Positions 27,230-35,591 of a stretch of DNA of 64,000 bases are shown piece by piece (position 1 is the first letter of the stretch; each line of letters opens with the position of its first letter). The stretch comes from Sandaracinaceae bacterium (lineage in GTDB: Bacteria > Myxococcota_A > Polyangia > Polyangiales > Sandaracinaceae). The translations under genes and the position numbers were made by a program. The stretch spans positions 62,001 through 126,000 of the forward strand of contig JACKEC010000014.1 in the NCBI GenBank assembly GCA_020633195.1, given 5' to 3'. Under the pieces are notes generated by a model. It had not been told where the DNA came from. It saw nothing but the letters and a program-made list of their open reading frames with translations, and ran no database searches.

Positions 27230-28108
27230 TTACAACACGTTCTGCGCTTGCTCGCGCATCCTGCTCACGCAGGCCTTCATCTCCACCACGGCCCGCGCGA
27301 GCTCGGCGTCGGCGCTCTTGCTGCCGATGGTGTTGGTCTCGCGGGTCATCTCCTGCAGGAGGAAGTCGAGGCGCTTGCCCGCGTTGTCCTCGCCCTCCGA
27401 GAGCAGCGCGCGGAGCTGCTCGACGTGGCTGCGCAGGCGCGTGATCTCCTCGGCGACGTCGGCCCGGTCGGCGAGGAGCGCGACCTCGTGCTCGAGCCGG
27501 CCGGGGTCGAGGGCGACCTCGCGGCCCTCGAGGAGCTTCTCGATCCGACGCGAGAGCTTGTCGCGGTAGGCGTCGACGACCGCGGGGCCGTGAGCCTCGA
27601 CGCGGTCGAGCTCGGACACGAGCCGGTCGAGGTGGTCCTCGAGGTCCTTCGCGAGCGCCGCGCCCTCCCGCTCGCGCATCCCCCAGACCTGCTCACAGGC
27701 CCGGTCGGTCGCCGCGTCGAGGGCGGCCACGATGGCCTCGGCGTCGTGGGTGGAGCCCGCGCGGAAGAGGTCCGGGACGGCGGCGAGGAGGGTGAGCGGC
27801 ACGGGCTCCTCGGGCCGGAGCTCGTCGCGCAGGCGCGAGAGCTGCTCGAACGCCGACCGCGCGCGCGCCACGTCGAGCTCCACCGCGCCGAGGACGTCGC
27901 CGTCGAACCGACCGAGGACCTCCACGCGACCGCGCCGGAGGGCCTTTCGCACGCGCTCCTCGACGCGCGCGGCGTGCTCCGCGATCTCGACGGGGAGGCG
28001 CACCCGCGCGTCGAGGTAGCGATGGTTGATCGACCGGATCTCGAGCGACACGCGGCCGGCGCCGAGCGGGGCCTCGGCGACCCCGTGGCCGGTCATGCTC
28101 CAGATCAA
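27230..28108 (-). CDS. yicC: YicC family protein (putative endoribonuclease)
   Basis: 292 residues. The N-terminus MIWSMTGHG matches the family's M-I-x-S-M-T-G/A pattern, which favours the TTG start at 28108 over the internal ATG at 28096. The TTG overlaps the upstream DUF507 stop as TTGA. The family RSINHRYLD motif follows, and the C-terminal QEMTRETNTIGSKS and AVVEMKACVSRMREQAQNVL segments are typical. YicC has been reported to have endoribonuclease activity in E. coli. Coupled to DUF507 upstream and close to gmk downstream. Confidence 0.93.
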   Translation of the reverse strand: MIWSMTGHGVAEAPLGAGRVSLEIRSINHRYLDARVRLPVEIAEHAARVEERVRKALRRGRVEVLGRFDGDVLGAVELDVARARSAFEQLSRLRDELRPEEPVPLTLLAAVPDLFRAGSTHDAEAIVAALDAATDRACEQVWGMREREGAALAKDLEDHLDRLVSELDRVEAHGPAVVDAYRDKLSRRIEKLLEGREVALDPGRLEHEVALLADRADVAEEITRLRSHVEQLRALLSEGEDNAGKRLDFLLQEMTRETNTIGSKSADAELARAVVEMKACVSRMREQAQNVL

Positions 28109-28617
28109 GTCAGGCGCTTCTTGCGCTTGATGTCGTTCATCACGCGCTGGTACTCGATCTCGAAGGTCGCGGTGCCCTCCTGGAGGTTCTTGATCTTGCT
28201 GCGGACCTCCTGATCGAGCTCGCCCTCGACGTCGAGGTGGCGCTTCATGATCTTCGTCATCTTCTTCCGGAGGGTGGTGTCCTCCGCGAAGATCTCCTCG
28301 ACGTTGGAGCTGTGGAACAGCATCGTCAGGAGCTGATCGAGCAGGTAGGGCAGCATGTCCTCCCCGATCGGGATCTGGCGCTCGCGGGCCACGGCCGTCT
28401 TCATCTTGCCGAGCTGCGAGTACGGGAGGCTGCGCACCTCCATGCGGGTCTTGGCCTCCTCGAGGACGCCGCGGTCCTGGCGGAGGTACTCCTTGAGCAC
28501 CGCCTCGATGTCGAGGCGCACCTCCTCACGAGCGTCGGTCTCGATGTCGGAGTCCTCGATGAGGGTTCGGACGATCTCCTCGGAGATGATCGGGATTTTT
28601 CCGCTGAAGAGGCGCAT
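28105..28617 (-). CDS. DUF507 family protein
   Basis: 170 residues, no signal or membrane segment, highly charged and helical. The start MRLFSGKIPIISEEIVRTL and the tail KRKKRLT are characteristic of DUF507, a family found mainly in deltaproteobacteria and Aquificae with no established function. The stop overlaps the yicC start (TTGA). 53 bp separate it from the upstream mlaC-like gene. Co-occurrence with yicC and gmk suggests an RNA- or nucleotide-linked role, but this is inference. Confidence 0.9.
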   Translation of the reverse strand: MRLFSGKIPIISEEIVRTLIEDSDIETDAREEVRLDIEAVLKEYLRQDRGVLEEAKTRMEVRSLPYSQLGKMKTAVARERQIPIGEDMLPYLLDQLLTMLFHSSNVEEIFAEDTTLRKKMTKIMKRHLDVEGELDQEVRSKIKNLQEGTATFEIEYQRVMNDIKRKKRLT

Positions 28618-28670
28618 GGGGACGCGAAGCTAGCCGAGATGCGGGCGCAGATCGAGGCGCCGATCGCGTT

Positions 28671-29285
28671 TCATCCGTGATCGTCTTCGAGGCGCCGCTC
28701 CATGCGCGAGATCAGCTCCGCCCAGCCGTCCCGCGTGATGATGCGGTTGAACTGATCGCGGTAGTTCCGGACCATGCTGACGCCGTCCGTGGTCACGTCG
28801 ACGACCCGCCAGCGGCGGCCGTCGCGGCGCAGCGTGTACTCGATCTCTACGGGCGGCTGGCGCCGCTGGGTCCGCGATCGCGCGCTCGTGGTGACGAGGG
28901 TGCGGTCGCCGCGCGCGCGCTCGTCGCCGTACTCGACCTCGAACTCCAGGATCCGCTCGAGGTTGTTCTCGTAGTTCCGCTCGACGAGCTGCCGCAGGAG
29001 GGCAACGAACTGTGTGCGCTCCTCGGGGCTGCGGGCCTCCCAGTGGTCCGAGAGCGCGGCCTCGGAGAGGGCGTCGTAGTCGAGCAGGTCGTTGAGGATC
29101 CGCGTGAGCTGCGCCGAGCGGCGGGTGCGCGCGGCGTCCGTGCTGACCTCCTGGCGGAGGATGCCGTTGACCTCCTCGTGCTTCGCCTCGAGGAACGCGC
29201 GGGCGGTGCCCTGGGCGGCGGCGACGTGGGGGAGGCAGAGCGCCGCGGCGAGGGCGACGAGCGAGGCGAAGAGGGTTCGATGCAT
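28671..29285 (-). CDS. MlaC/Ttg2D-family phospholipid-binding periplasmic protein
   Basis: 204-residue secreted protein. The signal peptide ends in HVAAAQ, and the mature protein carries the MlaC pattern: helical N-terminus with a LNDLLDYDALSEAAL-like segment, LVERNYENNLERILEF, then a beta-sheet (VEIEYTLRRDGRRWRVVDVT) and DGVSMVRNYRDQFNRII. MlaC shuttles phospholipids between inner- and outer-membrane Mla complexes. The mlaD/E/F genes are not adjacent here. It sits between tolC-like and DUF507 genes in the envelope block. Confidence 0.88.
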   Translation of the reverse strand: MHRTLFASLVALAAALCLPHVAAAQGTARAFLEAKHEEVNGILRQEVSTDAARTRRSAQLTRILNDLLDYDALSEAALSDHWEARSPEERTQFVALLRQLVERNYENNLERILEFEVEYGDERARGDRTLVTTSARSRTQRRQPPVEIEYTLRRDGRRWRVVDVTTDGVSMVRNYRDQFNRIITRDGWAELISRMERRLEDDHG

Positions 29286-29412
29286 GGGGATGACGCTGCT
29301 CAGACGTTTGGGGCGGGGACCTATTTAGCGCATGAGCAAGGGGCGCGCCGCTGGCCCGCGGTGGGCGCGCGAGGGGCAGGTGGGACCGGGCGTGCACACC
29401 TGTGCGCGCCGG

Positions 29413-30828
29413 TCATTCACACGGGGGCTCCCACGCCTCCGTGACCCGCCCCCCCGAGGTCCGCTCGAGGTTCGCGAGCGCCGTGTTGTAGGCGTGGATC
29501 GCGGAGAGGTGCGAGTAGCGCGCGGTGAGGTAGTTGCGGGCCGCATCGACGAGCTCGCGCGTCTCCACGACCCCCACCTCGCGGCCCTGACCGGCGGCGA
29601 TGAACCACCGCCGGGCGGCGCGTCGGCCACGCTCCCAGCTCTGGACCTGGCGCTGCGCCGCGCGCGCCGACTCGTAGGCGTCGGTGACCTCGAGCTCGAT
29701 GCCGCGGTGCGCCTCGCGCGATCGCTCCATCGTGTCGGTGAGCTCGGCGTTGGCCCGGTCGACCCGGTAGGCGTTGCCCCAGAGGTCGAGCGACCAGCGC
29801 AGGACGAGGCCGGCGCTCACCGAGGTGTAGTTGGCCTGGTCGATCACGAACGGGTTGGTCTGATCGGTGATCCCCGGCGCGTAGGTGGTGCCGAACCGGT
29901 AGACGAGCGCCAGGTCGGGGAAGTAGCCCGCCTCCGCGAAGTCGAGGCCCGCCTGCCGGGCGCGCACGGCCGCCTCGAGCATCCGCACCTCGGGCCGGTC
30001 TCGGGTGGCGCGCCGCGTGTAGTAGCTCCGTGGCCGCAGCTCGACCTCGACGGCCTCGATCGGGCACTCGGGGATCCTGTAGTCGCTGACCCCGGTGAGC
30101 ACCGTCAGCGCCGCGCGCGTCGTGCTCAGCAGGCGCTCCACGTCGGCCTCGCGCGCCTCGATCTCCGCGAGGGCGGCCTCCATCCGGTACTGGTCGAGCT
30201 CGGTGACCTCGTCGTCGCCGTCCGCGAGCTGCTCCTCGAGCCGCGCCGCCTGCTGTCGGATCTGCGGCAGCGCCTCGTCGAGCATCTGCTGCAGATCGAG
30301 GGCGAGCTGCACCGAGAAGTACGCGCGGCGCACGTCGTAGCGGAGCTGGTTGCGCACGCGGGTGCGATCGGCCTCCGCCGCGCGGATGCCCGCGCGCGCC
30401 GCGTCGCGCGCCGCGGGGAGCTTGCCGAAGGTCCACAGCGGCACGGCGCCCTCGATGCTGAAGCCGAGGACGGGCTGCCACGGGTTGCTCACCGGGAGCT
30501 GCGGGTCGGGGCTGAAGATCGGGCTCCCGCGCACCTCGGGGGCGAGGCTCACGCCGGCCGTCACGGTGGACTGGAAGAAGGGGGAGACCCACGCCTCGTC
30601 GAGCTGCGCCTGGGCGGCTCGCATCCGGGCGCGCGCGGCGCGGATGCCCGGCCAGCTGCGCTCCGCCGCCCGCTCCATCGCCTCGAGGTTCATCACCGGC
30701 GGCTCGGCCGGCGTCTCCGCGGCGGCCTCGGCCTCGGCCGCTTCGGCGTCGATCTGCGCCTGCGCGAGCGGGAGCCAGACGGCCGCCGATGCGAGGGTGA
30801 TCCAGGCGAGTAGGGCAGGGCGCCGCAC
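29413..30828 (-). CDS. TolC-family outer-membrane efflux protein
   Basis: 471 residues with signal peptide (GTG start at 30828; cleavage near AQAQ). Two homologous long-helical repeats follow, as in TolC: LEAMERAAERSWPGIRAARAR opens the first, and RPEVRMLEAAVRARQAGLDFA opens the second. The FFPDLALVYRFG-like strand region after the second helix fits the barrel. The family exports drugs, proteins or metabolites with an RND or ABC partner; none lies next to it. The gene begins 32 bp after the fabZ stop, probably in the same transcript. Confidence 0.9.
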   Translation of the reverse strand: MRRPALLAWITLASAAVWLPLAQAQIDAEAAEAEAAAETPAEPPVMNLEAMERAAERSWPGIRAARARMRAAQAQLDEAWVSPFFQSTVTAGVSLAPEVRGSPIFSPDPQLPVSNPWQPVLGFSIEGAVPLWTFGKLPAARDAARAGIRAAEADRTRVRNQLRYDVRRAYFSVQLALDLQQMLDEALPQIRQQAARLEEQLADGDDEVTELDQYRMEAALAEIEAREADVERLLSTTRAALTVLTGVSDYRIPECPIEAVEVELRPRSYYTRRATRDRPEVRMLEAAVRARQAGLDFAEAGYFPDLALVYRFGTTYAPGITDQTNPFVIDQANYTSVSAGLVLRWSLDLWGNAYRVDRANAELTDTMERSREAHRGIELEVTDAYESARAAQRQVQSWERGRRAARRWFIAAGQGREVGVVETRELVDAARNYLTARYSHLSAIHAYNTALANLERTSGGRVTEAWEPPCE

Positions 30829-30860
30829 GCGGCCCTACATAGCCGTGATCGACGCTCGGG

Positions 30861-31343
30861 TCACCCCGCGAGGCCCTGGGAGAAGCCCGAGCCCTGCGGG
30901 ATGTCGCCCTTCTCGGTGAGGGCGGTGAGGAGCTTGGCGGTCGCGCAGGGGTTGCCGTCCACGCTCGCCTCGCCAGCGATCTTCCAGATGTTCGAGCGCC
31001 GCTGCACGACCTCGACCTGCAGGACCATGCGATCGCCGGGGACCACCGGGCGGCGGAACTTCGCCTCCTCGACGCCGAGGAAGTACATCACCTTCTGCGC
31101 GTTGTCGTACGGGTCCGACGCGTAGGCGAGGACCGCGGTGAGCTGCGCGAGCGCCTCGAGGATCAAGCCGCCGGGCATGATCGGCGCGCCGGGGAAGTGC
31201 CCCACGAAGTAGGGCTCGTTGTAGGTCACGCACTTGATCGCCCGCGCGCTCTGCCGCGGCGCCAGATCGATCACGCGATCGATGAGCACGAACGGAGCGC
31301 GGTGCGGGAGGATGCGGAGGATCCGGTTGATGTCGAAGTCCAC
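30861..31343 (-). CDS. fabZ: 3-hydroxyacyl-ACP dehydratase FabZ
   Basis: 160-residue hot-dog-fold dehydratase of type II fatty-acid synthesis. The catalytic His lies in LPHRAPFVLIDRV (about residue 14), the second signature is GHFPGAPIMPG, and the catalytic Glu lies in LILEAL. The GTG start at 31343 gives the family length and has GGAGG ten bases upstream. It is in the bamA-skp-fabZ order typical of Gram-negative envelope clusters, but the usual lpxD before it and lpxA after it are missing. Confidence 0.95.
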   Translation of the reverse strand: MDFDINRILRILPHRAPFVLIDRVIDLAPRQSARAIKCVTYNEPYFVGHFPGAPIMPGGLILEALAQLTAVLAYASDPYDNAQKVMYFLGVEEAKFRRPVVPGDRMVLQVEVVQRRSNIWKIAGEASVDGNPCATAKLLTALTEKGDIPQGSGFSQGLAG

Positions 31344-31471
31344 TGCGCGTCCATCCTCCCACGCGCCGCCGCGTCGACGCCAGCGTTTCGGCGCCCCGAT
31401 CGAGATCGCGATCGGGGGCTCGAAGCGCTGGCTGATTGGCGCCCGTCTACTGGCGCCGCTACTGGCGCCGC

Positions 31472-32095
31472 CTACTGGCGTTTCGTGGAGCGACGGCCGC
31501 TGCTGCCGCTGCTTCCGCCTCGAGGCGCCGCGGCTCCGCCGCCGCTCGAGCCGCCACCGCTGGCCTCGCGGCCTTCGCCGGCGTTGTAGCGCTGGATGAC
31601 CAGGTCGGTGACGTCGAGGTTGGAGGGCACCCACACGACGCCGCCCTCGTTGCGCTCGACGATCAGGGCGTAGCCCTCGGCTTGGCCGATGCGCCTGAGG
31701 ATGCGCTCCATGCGCGCGATGATCTCACGCGTCAGCTGGGCTTCCTTTGCGGCGAGCTCGCGCTGGTACTCCACGTACGTTGACTGGAGCTCGACGAACG
31801 CCTTCTGGTACTCCTCGACGCGCTTCTGCAGCGCCTCGCGGCTGAGGACCTTCTGCTGCGCCTCGATCTCGGTCTTGAGGGCCTTCAGCTCGGTCTGGCG
31901 CTTGTCGAGCGCCTGCTGACGCCGGTTGAACAGCGCCTTGAGGCGACGCTTCGCCGTCCGACCGTCCTCGGTCTCGTTGAGGGCACGCTGCAGGTCGACG
32001 ACCGCGATGCGGGTCGCCTGAGCGTAGAGCTTGGGAGCGATGACGCTCAGCAGGAGCGCGGCTACCAGAGTCGAAGCGTGGCGATGCAGTTTCAT
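31472..32095 (-). CDS. skp: Skp/OmpH-family periplasmic chaperone
   Basis: 207 residues. Signal peptide from the ATG at 32095, cleaved near YAQA; the mature part begins with the family pattern TRIAVVDLQRALNETEDG, followed by a long coiled-coil (tentacle) region and VIVERNEGGVVWV. The last 35 residues are Gly/Ser-rich, an extension not found in E. coli Skp. Skp carries unfolded outer-membrane proteins to BAM. It lies 60 bp downstream of bamA. Confidence 0.92.
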   Translation of the reverse strand: MKLHRHASTLVAALLLSVIAPKLYAQATRIAVVDLQRALNETEDGRTAKRRLKALFNRRQQALDKRQTELKALKTEIEAQQKVLSREALQKRVEEYQKAFVELQSTYVEYQRELAAKEAQLTREIIARMERILRRIGQAEGYALIVERNEGGVVWVPSNLDVTDLVIQRYNAGEGREASGGGSSGGGAAAPRGGSSGSSGRRSTKRQ

Positions 32096-32155
32096 GCGTG
32101 AAAACCGGGAGCTGCGTACTCCGCCCAACGTGGACGGTCAAGCGCGGGGCTCGAT

Positions 32156-34771
32156 TCAGAAGAAGTTGCCGATGGTGAACTGGAAGTCGATGTCCTGCTC
32201 GCCCAGCGCCGTCTGGCGATCGAACGGGATACCCCACTCGAAGCGCAGCGGACCGAGCGGGCTGACCCAGCGGATCCCGAAACCCCAGCTCGTGCGGAGG
32301 TCGAAGGGGTTGAACTGGCAGGGATCGTTGGAGCTGATGCCGGCGGGCGGGCCGTCGCAGTACTGGCCGTTGAGGTTCCAGGCGTTGCCGCCGTCGGTGA
32401 AGATCACGCCGCGGATCCCGACCTCTTGGACGATCGGGAACTCCAGCTCGATGTTGTAGAAGAACTGCATGTTGCCGCCGATCGGCACGCCGCGCGGGCT
32501 CGGGACGGCGTTGGGATCGCGATCGCGGGTGATGCCGAGGCGCGGGCCGAGGCTGTTCAGCGGGAAGCCGCGGACGTTGAAGATGCCGCCGAGGAAGTAG
32601 CGCTCGTAGACGGGCACGCCGGTGGGCAGCCGCGACGTGACGAGGCCCCAGTCGGCGCGCGCGCGCAGCACGACGTTCTCGATGATCGGGTAGTAGGCCC
32701 GCACGTCGAGGCCGTGGCGGATGAACGTGTTGTTGCGCTCCGACCCGAGGTACTCGTCCGAGATCTCCGTCGACCACGAGGCGTAGAAGCCCTCGGTGGG
32801 GAAGAGGCGGTTGTTCCGGCCGTCCCACGTCAGCGTGAGGCGCAGCGTGTTGGTCAGGCCCGCGCGGAAGAGGTTCTGGAGGGGCAGCTGCGGGAAGAGC
32901 TGCTGCACCTGGCCCGTGGGGACGTTGCCGAGGAGGCCCGCCGTCGCCGCGCCGATCTGGACGTAGTCCGCCCGGAACTGAGCGAAGAGGCGTAGGCGGT
33001 AGTCGCCGAGCGGGTGGCCGAAGGTGACGCTGCCGCCGGTCGAGTCGCGCGTGAAGAACGAGAGCTGGCGGACGGTCTTGAAGACGTCGAAGCCGAACGT
33101 CCACTGCGTGTCGAAGAAGTACGGCTCGAGGAACTGCAGCTGCACGAGCTGACGGATGCCGGAGAGCTGGAGCTGCAGCGACAGCGACTGCCCGTTCCCG
33201 AACAGGTTCTGCTGCTGCACCTGACCGGTGAGGATGAACTGCTCGATCGAGCTGAAGCCGGCGCCGACCTGGAACGTGCCCGTCGCGCGCTCGGCGACCT
33301 CGATGTTGACGATGATCCGGTCGGGGGCCGAGCCCTCTTCCTCGCTCAGCTCGACCCGCTCGAAGTAGCCGAGCGCCTGGATCCGCACGCGGGTCTGCTC
33401 GGCGTTGGTCTGGCTGTAGAGGTCGCCCTCGATGAGCTGCGCCTCGCGCCGGATGACGCTGTCGCGCGTCTTCGTGTTGCCGCGGATGTTGACCCGCTCG
33501 ATGCGCACCGGCGGGCCGCGCTGGATGACGATCGCCACGTGGACGACCCGCCGCTCCATGTCGAGGTCGGTCTCCGGGTTGATGTCGACGTGCGCGTAGC
33601 CCTCGTCGCGGTAGCGGCGCGTCACCGCCATCAGGGACTGCGCGATCGAGGTGCGGTTGAACCACTCGCCGGGGTTCGCGCTGACCATCTCGCGCAGCTC
33701 GCGCCGGCCGCCGAGGGGCTCGCGGCGGCGGCCGTCCTCGTCGACCTCGCGGACCACGAGGCGCCCGATCCGGAAGCGCGGGCCCTCGTCGAGCGGCACC
33801 GTCAGATCGATGTAGCGGCGGTCCGGCGTCAGCTCGATGCGGGGCGTGCCCACGCGCATCGCGAGGTAGCCGCGGTCGTAGTAGTAGGCCTGCAGCCGGG
33901 TGGTGTCCTCCTCGAAGTGCTCGCGGTTGAAGCGATCGTCGTTGCCGAGGAAGGAGAAGAACCCGGTCTGCCGGGTCTGCATGATCCCGCCGAGCTCGCT
34001 GTCGGGGATGTGCGTGTTGCCGACGAAGCGCACGCGCCGGACGGTGACCCGCTGGCCCTCGTCGATGTGAAAGACGACGTCGACCTGGTTGTTCTCCATC
34101 GACCGCAGCCGATAGGTCACGCGCGCGAGGAAGTAGCCCTCCTCGGCGTACTTGTCGCGGATCTTGGTGAGCTGCTCGCGCACGCGCGGCACCGAGAGGA
34201 TCCCGCCCTCGGCGAGATCGATCTCCTCGGTGAGGTCGCTCGCCTCGATGTGGTCGTTGCCCTCGAACGTGATCCGCCCGATCGCCGGCCGCTCGCGGAT
34301 GCGGAACGTGATGTCGACCCGATCGTCGCCGACGGCCCGGCCCTCGACGACGATGTCGTCGTAGAAGTTCTGGTTCCAGAGGGCCTGCGCGTCCTGCGTG
34401 ACGGCGCCGTCGGTGCACGACGAGCCGGCCCGCAGGCGGATCGTCGAGAGCACGTCGTCGTCCGAGACGCGGCGGTTGCCGCGGACCCGGATCTGCCGGA
34501 CGCGTCGCCCGTGACAGACGGTGCGCGGCACCGAGATGCCGACGTCGGGATCGTCGGTCGGCTCGTAGGGGTCCTCCTCCTCCGAAGGGTCCTCGGCCGG
34601 GTCTTCGCCTGGCGCGTCCTCCTCCTCGAAGGCCTCCTCGTCCTCGCCGTCCTCGCTCGCCGCGGCGGCGTCCTCGCCCGTCGAGGCCTCCTCCTCTTCC
34701 TGCGCGAAGGCCGACGCCGGCGTCGAGAACGCGACGGTGAGGCCCAGGGCGGTGATGAGGCGGAGGCGCAA
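32156..34771 (-). CDS. bamA: Outer-membrane protein assembly factor BamA
   Basis: 871-residue core of the BAM machine that inserts outer-membrane barrels. A TTG at 34771 is the start that leaves a proper signal peptide (LRLITALGLTVAFSTPASAFA). It is followed by an acidic Glu/Asp-rich stretch (about residues 25-75) absent from enteric BamA, then five POTRA-type repeats (RQIRVRGNRRVSDDDVLSTI, ITFEGNDHIEASDL, VRFVGNTHIPDSEL, INIRGNTKTRDSVI). The 16-stranded barrel ends FQFTIGNFF with the terminal Phe needed for assembly. VRGFPLNSLGPR fits the conserved VRGF lid motif. The gene starts 31 bp after the lolD stop. Confidence 0.95.
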   Translation of the reverse strand: MRLRLITALGLTVAFSTPASAFAQEEEEASTGEDAAAASEDGEDEEAFEEEDAPGEDPAEDPSEEEDPYEPTDDPDVGISVPRTVCHGRRVRQIRVRGNRRVSDDDVLSTIRLRAGSSCTDGAVTQDAQALWNQNFYDDIVVEGRAVGDDRVDITFRIRERPAIGRITFEGNDHIEASDLTEEIDLAEGGILSVPRVREQLTKIRDKYAEEGYFLARVTYRLRSMENNQVDVVFHIDEGQRVTVRRVRFVGNTHIPDSELGGIMQTRQTGFFSFLGNDDRFNREHFEEDTTRLQAYYYDRGYLAMRVGTPRIELTPDRRYIDLTVPLDEGPRFRIGRLVVREVDEDGRRREPLGGRRELREMVSANPGEWFNRTSIAQSLMAVTRRYRDEGYAHVDINPETDLDMERRVVHVAIVIQRGPPVRIERVNIRGNTKTRDSVIRREAQLIEGDLYSQTNAEQTRVRIQALGYFERVELSEEEGSAPDRIIVNIEVAERATGTFQVGAGFSSIEQFILTGQVQQQNLFGNGQSLSLQLQLSGIRQLVQLQFLEPYFFDTQWTFGFDVFKTVRQLSFFTRDSTGGSVTFGHPLGDYRLRLFAQFRADYVQIGAATAGLLGNVPTGQVQQLFPQLPLQNLFRAGLTNTLRLTLTWDGRNNRLFPTEGFYASWSTEISDEYLGSERNNTFIRHGLDVRAYYPIIENVVLRARADWGLVTSRLPTGVPVYERYFLGGIFNVRGFPLNSLGPRLGITRDRDPNAVPSPRGVPIGGNMQFFYNIELEFPIVQEVGIRGVIFTDGGNAWNLNGQYCDGPPAGISSNDPCQFNPFDLRTSWGFGIRWVSPLGPLRFEWGIPFDRQTALGEQDIDFQFTIGNFF

Positions 34772-34802
34772 GGGGTGGGGATTCCAGAGGAGACGGCCCG
34801 GC

Positions 34803-35591
34803 TTAGCCAGGGGGATCCGCGGGGTCAAGGGGCGGCGGGGGAGAGGAGGTCCGGTCGAGGTCCACGCCGCGGAAGGGACCCGAGTGGACGTCGCGCCGCA
34901 CATCGGACTCGATCTGCCCGTCTCGCATGGAGACCTTGCGCGGCATGCTGTCCGCGAGCTCGTTGTTGTGGGTGACGATCAGGAAGGTCGTCCCCCGGCG
35001 GCGGTTGAGCTCGAAGAAGAGCTCGTGGATGGCGTCGCTGGTCTTCGAGTCGAGGTTCCCGGTCGGCTCGTCGGCGAGCACGAGGATGGGCTCCATGACG
35101 AGGGCGCGGGCGAGCGCGACGCGGGCCTGCTCGCCGCCGCTGAGCTCGCCGGGCCGGTGCGTGAGCCGGTGCCCGAGGCCGACCTCGCCGAGCAGCTCCT
35201 TGGCCGCCTTCTCGAGCTTGCCCCGCTCGGCGCCCCGGATCATGCCGGGCATCATCACGTTCTCGAGGGCGGTGAACTCGGGCAGCAGGTGGTGCGCCTG
35301 GAACACGAACCCGAGGCTGTAGTTGCGGAACGCCGCGAGCTTCGAGGGCGAGTAGCGGGTGACGTCCTGGCCCTCGTAGTGGATGCGGCCCGCCGTGGGC
35401 AGGTCGAGGGTGCCCAGGATGTGGAGGAGCGTGCTCTTGCCCGCGCCGCTCGGGCCCACCACCGACAGCATCTCGCCGCGGTCGATCGACAGATCGATCC
35501 CGCGGAGGATGTGCACCGAGCGCCCCTCGTGGAGGAACTTCTTGTGCACGCCCTGGATGGCGACGAGGACCTTGCTTTCGGTGGGGCTCAC
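34803..35591 (-). CDS. lolD: LolD-type ABC transporter ATP-binding protein
   Basis: 262-residue ATPase. Walker A GPSGAGKST (about residue 47), Q-loop FVFQAHHLLPEFTALENVMMP (split LPEFTA is typical of LolD), signature LSGGEQARVALARA, Walker B LVLADEPTGNLD and the H-loop VTHNNEL. It powers lipoprotein release from the inner membrane with LolC/E. The GTG start overlaps the stop of the permease gene as GTGA. A 25-residue Pro/Asp-rich C-terminal tail extends past the usual end. Confidence 0.94.
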   Translation of the reverse strand: MSPTESKVLVAIQGVHKKFLHEGRSVHILRGIDLSIDRGEMLSVVGPSGAGKSTLLHILGTLDLPTAGRIHYEGQDVTRYSPSKLAAFRNYSLGFVFQAHHLLPEFTALENVMMPGMIRGAERGKLEKAAKELLGEVGLGHRLTHRPGELSGGEQARVALARALVMEPILVLADEPTGNLDSKTSDAIHELFFELNRRRGTTFLIVTHNNELADSMPRKVSMRDGQIESDVRRDVHSGPFRGVDLDRTSSPPPPLDPADPPG

